From Defluviicoccus sp. (GTDB taxonomy: Bacteria; Pseudomonadota; Alphaproteobacteria; MPNO01), in contig JAJEHI010000162.1 in the NCBI GenBank assembly GCA_022823775.1, positions 1 through 64,000 on the forward strand: a DNA stretch of 64,000 bases, read 5' to 3'. The translations under genes and the position numbers were made by a program. Position 1 is the first letter of the stretch. Each line of letters starts with the position of its first letter. This document shows, piece by piece, positions 16,195 through 22,878 of the stretch. The notes beneath the pieces are model-generated. The model saw only the letters and a list, made by a program, of their open reading frames with translations. It was not told the DNA's origin and searched no databases.

Positions 16195-17244
16195 ATGGAG
16201 ATGAGGATGACGGCACATCGAGACGCGGTGGACGAGCTCGTCGATCTCGGCGTCCGCAACCGCTGGTACCCGATCGCGTCGAGCTGGATGATTCGCGACA
16301 AGCCGGTTGCGCTGACGCGGCTCGGCGAGCCCATCGTCGTCTGGCGCGGCGGGGAGGGCGAGGTCCATGTGCTCGCCGACCGCTGCCCGCATCGCGGCGC
16401 GCAGCTCTCCAAGGGATGGAATCTCGGCGACCGCCTGGCCTGCTGGTATCACGGGCTGGAGGTCGACGGCAGCGGCACCGTGCTCGCCATGCCGGCGATC
16501 GGCGAGTGTCCGCTGGTGGGCACCCAGGGCGTGAAGTCCTATCCCGCCTTCGAGCACATGGGCGGGATCTTCGCCTATTTCGGCGATGAGCTGCATCCCG
16601 AGCCCGTGCCGTTCGAATATCCGGAGGAACTCCGCTCGCCGGAGTGGAGCGCGATCCTCTGCACCTCGCACTGGCGCTGCAACTACCGCTACGCCATCGA
16701 CAACGTCATGGATCCGATGCACGGCGCCTATCTGCACGCCGAGTCGCATTCCATGGGGCGCGGAAACAAGGATGCGCGGATGCGGATCCGCGACACCGAG
16801 CACGGGTTGATATTCGAGAAGACCAATCAGCGCGGGGTCAATTTCGACTGGGTGGAGTTCGCCGACACCGGCGCGCACTGGATGCGTCTGTCGATCCCCT
16901 ACCAGCGCAACGCGGGGCCGGGCGGCTCGTTCGGGATCGTCGGTTTCGTGACCCCGATCGACCGGGAGAACTGCCGGGTCTTCTTCTGGCGCACCCGGAA
17001 GGTGGAGGGATGGGAGCGCGCGGTCTGGCGCTTCATGTACAAGCACAAGCTGGAAACCCTGCACTGGGACGTGCTCGAGCAGGATCGGATCGTCCTCGAA
17101 GGAATGCCCAACGACGCCCGGGACCGCGAATTCCTTTACCAGCACGACACCGGACTCGCGCGCATCAGGCGGTTGATCCAGGAGGAGGCGGAGCGCCAGG
17201 TCGCGGCCCTCGCGGCAAACGAGCAGGTCGTCGCGGCCGAATAG
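16195..17244 (+). CDS. Rieske non-haem iron oxygenase (large subunit)
   Basis: A 349-residue Rieske oxygenase. The [2Fe-2S] ligands are Cys64 and His66 (CPHRG) and Cys83 and His86 (CWYH). The mononuclear iron site is in DNVMDPMHGAYLH, with likely bridging Asp169 and ligands His176 and His181. It belongs with the single-component-type oxygenases that demethylate or hydroxylate aromatic acids (vanillate demethylase, phthalate dioxygenase), which need a separate reductase. None is encoded nearby. ATGs at 16195, 16201 and 16207 are all possible; spacing to GGAGAGG favours 16201 or 16207. It is second in a co-directional seven-gene cluster and probably makes the first attack on the substrate (inference). 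Confidence 0.92.
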   Translation: MEMRMTAHRDAVDELVDLGVRNRWYPIASSWMIRDKPVALTRLGEPIVVWRGGEGEVHVLADRCPHRGAQLSKGWNLGDRLACWYHGLEVDGSGTVLAMPAIGECPLVGTQGVKSYPAFEHMGGIFAYFGDELHPEPVPFEYPEELRSPEWSAILCTSHWRCNYRYAIDNVMDPMHGAYLHAESHSMGRGNKDARMRIRDTEHGLIFEKTNQRGVNFDWVEFADTGAHWMRLSIPYQRNAGPGGSFGIVGFVTPIDRENCRVFFWRTRKVEGWERAVWRFMYKHKLETLHWDVLEQDRIVLEGMPNDARDREFLYQHDTGLARIRRLIQEEAERQVAALAANEQVVAAE

Positions 17245-17258
17245 AAGGACGAGACCCG

Positions 17259-17771
17259 ATGAGCACCGAGACAGAAACCGCCGAGCGCACCCTCGCTGAC
17301 TGGATGGAGACCCGGATCGCGCGCTACGAGACCCGGCGTTACGACTGGGGCGCGCTCAAGTTCCAGGCCGATTTCGACCCGAAATACCGCCGGGCGCAGA
17401 TGCGTTATCTCGGCACCGGCGGCACCGGGGTGGCCGACGACTCCAATGCCGTGCCCTCCGAACATTTCACGTTCTCGACCATGGTGCTTCCTCCCGGCTG
17501 CGAGGGCCCGCCGCACGTCCATGACGACGTGGAGGAGGTGTTCTTCATGCTTCGCGGGAAGATCCGCCTTACGCTCGAACGGAACGGCGAGACATTCGAG
17601 ACCGAGCTCGGCGAGCGCGACCTGATCTCGGTGCCGCCCGGCGTCTATCGCGGCCTGGTGAACGACGGCGAAGAGGAAGCGCTGATGTGCGTCATGCTGG
17701 GCGCGGCCAGGCCCCGCATCCCGACCTATCCGCCCGAGCACCCCCTGGCGAAGATCAAGCGCAAGGCGTGA
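17259..17771 (+). CDS. Cupin-domain protein
   Basis: A 170-residue single-domain cupin. The metal-binding motif is in GPPHVHDDVEEVFFMLRG, with two His and a Glu; the second cupin motif lies in the DLISVPPGVYRGLVN segment. Small cupins of this type serve as dioxygenases, isomerases or regulators, so the role is open. AAGGA lies eleven bases before the ATG at 17259. Its TGA overlaps the GTG of the next gene (GTGA), so the two are translationally coupled. Confidence 0.82.
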   Translation: MSTETETAERTLADWMETRIARYETRRYDWGALKFQADFDPKYRRAQMRYLGTGGTGVADDSNAVPSEHFTFSTMVLPPGCEGPPHVHDDVEEVFFMLRGKIRLTLERNGETFETELGERDLISVPPGVYRGLVNDGEEEALMCVMLGAARPRIPTYPPEHPLAKIKRKA

Positions 17772-18577
17772 CCCTCCCCCCGCTAGAGACCGTCCGGCGG
17801 AACGGTCGCGCGATCGCCTACCGGGCGGCAGGCGAGGGGCCGCCCGTGCTCCTGCTGCACGGGATCGGCTCTGGCTCGGCGTCATGGGAGGCGCAGTTCG
17901 ATGGGCTTTCGGGGCGCTTTCGGATCGTTGCCTGGGACACGCCGGGCTATGGAGCATCGGACCCTCTCCCCGGCGAGCGGCCGGATTCGGGCGCCTACGG
18001 CGACGCGGTCGCCGACCTTCTCGACGGGCTCGGGCTGGAGCGGATCCACCTGCTGGGCCATTCGCTGGGCGGGTTGATCGCGGCCGCGTTCGCCGCCCGG
18101 CACCCTCGAAGACTGCTCAGCGTGACCCTGTCGGATGCCGCGGCGGGTTACCTGAACGGTCCGAAGGAACTCCGCGTCGACCGTCTGAACGCGCGGATCG
18201 AGGCGATGACCGACCTCGGACCGGCGGAGGTGGCGAAGCGGCGCGCGCGCGAAGTGCTGTCGCCCTCCGCGCCGGAGGGGGCCTACCGCAAGGTCGTCGC
18301 GGTGCAGAGCAGGGTCCGGCCCGACGGCTATGCCCAGGCGGCCCGGATGCTGCACAATTCCGACATCTTCGCTGACGCGGCGACGATCGGGGTGCCCGCG
18401 CTGGTGATGTACGGCAGCGAAGATACGGTCACGCCGGAGTCGATCGGCCGCGACATCGCCGCGGCGATAGGCGGAGCCCGCTACGTCACCCTCCAGGGGC
18501 TCGGCCACGCCAGCTATGTCGAGGGGCCGGAAGCATTCAACGCCGCGCTCACCGGGTTCCTCGACGGTCTGGAATGA
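17768..18577 (+). CDS. Alpha/beta hydrolase
   Basis: A 269-residue alpha/beta-hydrolase of the MhpC/BphD-like kind, which hydrolyses C-C bonds or esters of ring-cleavage products. The oxyanion-hole segment LLLHGIGSGSASW and the nucleophile elbow GHSLGG (Ser99) are present. The acid is probably in MYGSEDTVTP, and the catalytic His in GLGHASYVEGP. The GTG start at 17768 overlaps the stop of the cupin gene. It is the fourth gene of the Rieske-TPP operon and likely cleaves an ester, lactone or vinylogous diketone made by the oxygenase steps (inference). Confidence 0.9.
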   Translation: MTLPPLETVRRNGRAIAYRAAGEGPPVLLLHGIGSGSASWEAQFDGLSGRFRIVAWDTPGYGASDPLPGERPDSGAYGDAVADLLDGLGLERIHLLGHSLGGLIAAAFAARHPRRLLSVTLSDAAAGYLNGPKELRVDRLNARIEAMTDLGPAEVAKRRAREVLSPSAPEGAYRKVVAVQSRVRPDGYAQAARMLHNSDIFADAATIGVPALVMYGSEDTVTPESIGRDIAAAIGGARYVTLQGLGHASYVEGPEAFNAALTGFLDGLE

Positions 18578-18624
18578 ACCCCGACCGCCGGCCGGGTCGG
18601 GCTGCGCAGAGATAGGACCGCGAG

Positions 18625-19419
18625 ATGGATCTCGGGCTTTCGGACAAGGTGGCGGTCGTGACCGGCGGGTCGTCGGGTATTGGGCTTGCAGCGGCACGGA
18701 TATTTCTCGAAGAGGGTGCCCGGGTCGGGATTTGCGGCAGGTCCGGGGACCGGCTGGCCGTGGCGGAGCGGTCGCTCGCCGGGCCGCACGGCGCTGACCG
18801 CGTACTCTCCGCGGCGTGCGACGTGCTCGACCCCGCGCAAGTAGAGGGCTTTCGCGACCGCGTGGCGGAACGCTTCGGTCGCGCGGACATTCTGGTCGCC
18901 AATGCCGGGCAGGCGCGCCGCGGGGGGATCGACGACCTAGGCGACGACGAATGGCGCGCCGAGCTCGACCTGAAGTTCTTCTCGGTCCTGCATCCCGCCC
19001 GCGCCTTTCTGCCTCTGCTGGAATCGGCCGCGCCGTCCGCCATCGTCTGCACGAACGCGCTGCTGGCGCGGCGCCCCGAGCCCTGGCTGGCGGCGACCTC
19101 CGCCGCGCGGGCCGGTGCTCTCAACCTTGCCAAGACGATGAGCCGGGACTTCGCGCCCAGGGGAATCCGGGTCAACTCGATTCTGATCGGGCTGGTCGAT
19201 TCGGGGCAGTGGAACCGCCGTTTCGAACAGGGCGAGGCCGGCGGAAAGAGCAAGGAAGAATGGTTCGCCGAGCTCGCCGCCGAGCGGGGAATACCGCTTG
19301 GCCGACTGGGGGAAGCCGACGAAGCGGCGAGGGTGATGGTTTTTCTCGCCTCCCCGGCGGCGAGCTACCTGACCGGGGAGACGATCGAAATCGCGGGCGG
19401 GCAGGGGCACCATGTCTGA
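18625..19419 (+). CDS. Short-chain dehydrogenase/reductase-fold protein lacking the Y-x3-K catalytic pair
   Basis: A 264-residue SDR-fold protein. The cofactor-binding TGGSSGIG (residues 13-20) and the NAG motif are intact, and the C-terminus has the normal SYLTGETIEIAGGQG. At the active site, however, the usual Tyr-x3-Lys is replaced by Thr158-x3-Arg162 (ATSAARAGALN), and the Ser about 13 residues earlier is not kept (TNALLA). A normal SDR redox reaction is therefore unlikely. It could bind NAD(P) and catalyse another step, or be a structural partner. It overlaps the thiamine-diphosphate enzyme by eight bases. The rest of the chain is well preserved, so it is not a pseudogene. Confidence 0.85.
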   Translation: MDLGLSDKVAVVTGGSSGIGLAAARIFLEEGARVGICGRSGDRLAVAERSLAGPHGADRVLSAACDVLDPAQVEGFRDRVAERFGRADILVANAGQARRGGIDDLGDDEWRAELDLKFFSVLHPARAFLPLLESAAPSAIVCTNALLARRPEPWLAATSAARAGALNLAKTMSRDFAPRGIRVNSILIGLVDSGQWNRRFEQGEAGGKSKEEWFAELAAERGIPLGRLGEADEAARVMVFLASPAASYLTGETIEIAGGQGHHV

Positions 19420-21058
19420 TCGGATCTCCGCCGGAGAGCTGGTCGCCGCGCTCCTCGAATCCGCGGGCGTCGACACCGCTTTCGGGGTTATCTCGATCCA
19501 CAACATGCCGATGCTGGATGCGATCGGGCAGCGCAACCGCATCCGTTTCGTGCCGGCGCGGGGGGAGGCGGGCGCGGTCAACATGGCGGATGCGAACGCG
19601 CGGGTCTCCGGCGGGCTCGGCGTCGCGTTCACCAGCACCGGGACGGGGGCAGGCAACGCGTGCGGCGCGCTGGTCGAGGCGCAGACCGCGGGCACCCCGC
19701 TGCTCCACCTGACCGGGCAGATCGAAACGAAATACCTCGACCAGGAGCGCGGCTACATTCACGAGGCGCGCGACCAGTTGACCATGCTGCGCGGCGCCTC
19801 CAAGGCGGCCTACAGGGTAAGGAGCGTATCCGACCTGCCGGGCACGCTGCGCGAAGCCGTCCGAGTGGCGCAGAGCCCTCCGGCCGGCCCGGTGAGCGTC
19901 GAGATACCGGTCGACATTCAGGAATCCTCGCTCGACAGACCGGCCTCGCTCGCGCCGCTCGCACCCGCGCGCCCCGAGCCCGATGGGGCGGCGCTGGACC
20001 TCCTGGCCGACGCGCTGGCGGGCTCGCGCCGGCCGATGCTCTGGCTCGGCGGCGGCGCGCGCGGAGCGTCGGCGGAAGCCCGCGCGCTGGCCGGTCTCGG
20101 CTTCGGCGTCGTCACCAGTATCCACGGGCGGGGCGCGATACCGGAAGGCGATCCGATGTCGCTCGGCGCCTACAACTTCCAGCCGGCCGTGGAGGCGTTC
20201 TATGCGAACTGCGACGCGATGCTGGTCGTCGGTTCCCGGCTGAGGAGCAACGAGACGCTGAACTATAAGCTGGCGTTGCCGCGCCCGCTCTACCGGATCG
20301 ATGCCGATCCCCGGGCAGACGGGCGGTCCTTCGCCAACGACATTTTCGTCTGCGGCGACGCGGCGATGTCGCTGGCGGGGCTCGCCCAACGGCTGGACGG
20401 GCGAACGGAAATCGACCCCGGCTTTGCCACGGACCTCGCCGCTGCCCGCGAATCGGCGCAAAGCGCGCTTCGCGGCACGCTCGGGCCGTATACAAGACTC
20501 ATGGACGATCTCCAGGCGGCGGTTCCGGACGATGTCGTCTGGGTGCGCGACATCACGCTTTCCAACAGCACGTGGGGCAACCGCGCGCCGCGTCTTTCGG
20601 GACCGCGCGACGGTGTCCATGCCGTGGGCGGCGGCATCGGGCAGGCGCTGCCGATGGCGGTCGGCGCCGCGCTCGCCGCGAACGGGCGAAAGACCGTTGC
20701 GCTCGCGGGCGACGGCGGGCTCGCGCTTTCCCTCGGCGAGATTTCCACCCTCGTCCAGGAGCGCGCCGATGTCGCGCTGATCGTCATGAACGACGGCGGC
20801 TATGGCGTGATCCGGAACATCCAGGATCGCAAGTTCGACGGCAGGCGCCTCTATGCCGACATCGCGCTGCCCGACCTGGGTGCGCTCGCGCGCGGGCTCG
20901 GGCTTCCGTTCCGCCGCGTCTCCGATACCGGCGGAATGCGGCCGGCGCTCGACTGGGCGATCTCGGCCGACGGGCCGGCCATGTTGGAGATCGACATGAG
21001 CGCGGTCGGCCCGTTCGCGGTGCCGTTCGCCGGGCCGCCCGCCCGCCCGAAGGATTAA
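19412..21058 (+). CDS. Thiamine-diphosphate-dependent enzyme (acetolactate synthase/benzoylformate decarboxylase type)
   Basis: A 548-residue three-domain thiamine-diphosphate enzyme. Glu52 (PARGEAGAV) is the conserved glutamate that activates the cofactor. The diphosphate/Mg motif is GDGG at 433-436, with Asn460 in MNDGGYG, the normal GDG-x24-27-N spacing. The middle domain resembles the central TPP-enzyme domain. The reaction is decarboxylation or carboligation of a 2-oxoacid; the substrate cannot be read. It overlaps the SDR-like gene by eight bases and is followed four bases later by the aspartate-dehydrogenase-like gene, so the trio is made together and may handle one 2-oxo- or imino-acid intermediate (inference). 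Confidence 0.9.
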   Translation: MSDRISAGELVAALLESAGVDTAFGVISIHNMPMLDAIGQRNRIRFVPARGEAGAVNMADANARVSGGLGVAFTSTGTGAGNACGALVEAQTAGTPLLHLTGQIETKYLDQERGYIHEARDQLTMLRGASKAAYRVRSVSDLPGTLREAVRVAQSPPAGPVSVEIPVDIQESSLDRPASLAPLAPARPEPDGAALDLLADALAGSRRPMLWLGGGARGASAEARALAGLGFGVVTSIHGRGAIPEGDPMSLGAYNFQPAVEAFYANCDAMLVVGSRLRSNETLNYKLALPRPLYRIDADPRADGRSFANDIFVCGDAAMSLAGLAQRLDGRTEIDPGFATDLAAARESAQSALRGTLGPYTRLMDDLQAAVPDDVVWVRDITLSNSTWGNRAPRLSGPRDGVHAVGGGIGQALPMAVGAALAANGRKTVALAGDGGLALSLGEISTLVQERADVALIVMNDGGYGVIRNIQDRKFDGRRLYADIALPDLGALARGLGLPFRRVSDTGGMRPALDWAISADGPAMLEIDMSAVGPFAVPFAGPPARPKD

Positions 21059-21062
21059 GCCC

Positions 21063-21860
21063 ATGCTGAACGTCGTTCTGATCGGTCGCGGCGCGATCGC
21101 CACGGAGGTCCTGAAACACATCCGGCCCGGCGGCGGGGTGAGCGTCACCGGCGTCATCGTCCGCCCCGGCCGGGAGGCCGAAGCGCGCGAGGCGCTCCCG
21201 CCCGCCATCGAGGTGGCGAGCGCCATCGGCGATTTCACCGCCTCGCCCGACCTGATCGCCGAGTGCGCGGGCCATGCCGCGGTGGCCGAATTCGGCGAGG
21301 AAGCGCTGAGGCGCGGCATCGACTTCCTCGTCATTTCCATCGGCGCGCTGGCCGATGCGGCTCTCCGCAACCGGCTGGAGGCGGCGGCGGAGGCCGGCGG
21401 GGGCAAGCTGATCCTTCCCGCCGGCGCGGTCGCCGGCGCCGATGCGCTGACGGCCGCCCGCATCGGCGGTCTGCAACGGGTGGTCTACACCTCGCGCAAG
21501 CCGCCGGCGGCGTGGCGCGGAACGCCGGCCGAGAAAGCGCACGATCTCGACGCGCTCGCCGAACCGACGACGCTGTTCGAGGGCGCGGCCGACGAGGCGG
21601 CGACGCTCTATCCGCAGAACGCGAACGTGGCGGCCACTATCGCTCTCGCCGGGGCCGGGTTCGACCGGACCGACGTGAAGCTGATCGCCGATCCGGGCGC
21701 CGGCGGCAACATCCATCAAGTCCGGGTCGAGGGGACGTTCGGCGCCTTCGACATCGAGGTGCGCGGCAAGCCGTTGCCCGACAACCCCAAGACCTCGACG
21801 CTTGCCGCCCACAGCGTCGTCGCCGAGATTCTGCGCCGCGCCGCCGCGGTGGAGATTTAG
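21063..21860 (+). CDS. Aspartate dehydrogenase-like NAD(P)-dependent enzyme
   Basis: A 265-residue member of the L-aspartate dehydrogenase (NadX) family. The N-terminal nucleotide-binding segment is VVLIGRGAIATEV; the signature LPAGAVAGADAL and the likely catalytic His218 in GGNIHQV are both present. Known members oxidise L-aspartate to iminoaspartate/oxaloacetate, sometimes for NAD synthesis. Here no nadA or nadC is nearby and the gene is the last of a catabolic operon, so action on a related amino acid or imino acid is more likely (inference). The ATG at 21063 follows the TPP enzyme by four bases. Confidence 0.87.
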   Translation: MLNVVLIGRGAIATEVLKHIRPGGGVSVTGVIVRPGREAEAREALPPAIEVASAIGDFTASPDLIAECAGHAAVAEFGEEALRRGIDFLVISIGALADAALRNRLEAAAEAGGGKLILPAGAVAGADALTAARIGGLQRVVYTSRKPPAAWRGTPAEKAHDLDALAEPTTLFEGAADEAATLYPQNANVAATIALAGAGFDRTDVKLIADPGAGGNIHQVRVEGTFGAFDIEVRGKPLPDNPKTSTLAAHSVVAEILRRAAAVEI

Positions 21861-21903
21861 TTTTTCGACCGGACACGATCAGGGGGGTGCTGATGTCCGA
21901 GAC

Positions 21904-22008
21904 GCCCCCTCACCCCGGCCCTCTCCCCCGGGGGGGAGTGGGGGATTTGCCCGCCTACTCGTCCTTACCTTCTCCCCTCCCGCTTGCGGGAGGGGCCGGG
22001 GGAGGGCG
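21904..22008. repeat. Palindromic intergenic repeat, copy B (inverse of copy A)
   Basis: A ~105-base element whose reverse complement matches 6889-6986 across both arms and the middle. One arm has cctcaccccggccctctccc; the other has CCCGCTTGCGGG inside a cccct...aggggccgggggaggg context. It fills the gap between the convergent aspartate-dehydrogenase-like gene and the minus-strand hydrolase and could act as a bidirectional terminator. No other copy was noticed in the window. Confidence 0.8.
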
Positions 22009-22026
22009 CCTCCTCGGCGCTTCCGC

Positions 22027-22866
22027 TCAGTTCAATCCGGCGAGGAAGGCGGCGACGGTTTCGGCCGTTTCTTCCGGCTTTTCGATGAAGGGAATGTGGC
22101 CGCCGCCGGGAATCTCGGCATAGACCGCGCCGGGGATCGCCTCGGCGATGATTTTCGAGAACTTCGCCGGAATGAAATAGTCGTTGTCGCCGGTGAGCAC
22201 GAGCGTCGGACACGAAACGCTCCGGATCTTCTCGGTCCAGAGCGGCTCGTTCTCCTGGCCCGGAAGGCGGCGGCCCCACGACAGGATCGAGTCCAGGAAG
22301 GCGGTATAGAGGCCGGGATCGTTGGCGCGGACGTTCTCCTGGTTGGCCCGCATGACCGCGAGCCCTTCGTCGGTGTCCATGAATTCCCGCGTCATGGTCG
22401 ATAGCCCCATGAAATCGGCGAGCTCCTCGCCCATGCCGATCTTCGCGACGATCTTCTTGCGGAGCGCAAAATTCATCTCCATCGCCCGGTCGAGCTCGGA
22501 GAACCCGCCGACCACGATCATCGAGCGCACCGCATCCGGATGACGCACCGCCATCGCCTGGGCTATCGATCCGCCGAGCGAGGAGCCCAGGATGTCGACG
22601 CTCTCCCATCCCGCCTCGCGGGCCAGCGCGGCGAAGTCGTCGGCCCAAAGCTCGGACGTGTAGCGGACCTCCGACGGATCGTCCTTCCGCGAGCGGCCCA
22701 CGCCGCGCGGATCGAGGAGGACCGTCGTGCAGCTCTCGCGCAGCAGCGGCTCGCCGAGCCGGTAGTAGCGGTGGTCCATGCCGAGTCCCGGAAAGAGCAT
22801 CAGCGGATGTCCGCTGCCCTGGGTCTCGTACCAGATCTCGGTACCGTTGACCGATGCGGTCGGCAT
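22027..22866 (-). CDS. Alpha/beta hydrolase
   Basis: A 279-residue alpha/beta hydrolase. The oxyanion-hole segment is LMLFPGLGMDHRYY, with LLDPRGVGRS after it; the nucleophile elbow is GSSLGG, a Ser variant of the more common GHS. The acid probably lies in LTGDNDYFIP and the His in GGGHIPFIEKP. The ATG at 22866 has a strong GGAGGAGGG site. It starts 12 bases after the stop of the molybdenum hydroxylase gene in the same direction and is likely co-transcribed, hydrolysing an ester, amide or lactone near that oxidation step (inference). Confidence 0.88.
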   Translation of the reverse strand: MPTASVNGTEIWYETQGSGHPLMLFPGLGMDHRYYRLGEPLLRESCTTVLLDPRGVGRSRKDDPSEVRYTSELWADDFAALAREAGWESVDILGSSLGGSIAQAMAVRHPDAVRSMIVVGGFSELDRAMEMNFALRKKIVAKIGMGEELADFMGLSTMTREFMDTDEGLAVMRANQENVRANDPGLYTAFLDSILSWGRRLPGQENEPLWTEKIRSVSCPTLVLTGDNDYFIPAKFSKIIAEAIPGAVYAEIPGGGHIPFIEKPEETAETVAAFLAGLN

Positions 22867-22878
22867 GGTCCCTCCTCC

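Noticed and set aside
14825-16216. N-terminal extension of squalene-hopene cyclase in the same frame
   Set aside because: The extension overlaps hpnD and the small 77-residue gene and has no family similarity; the cyclase is full-length from 14824.
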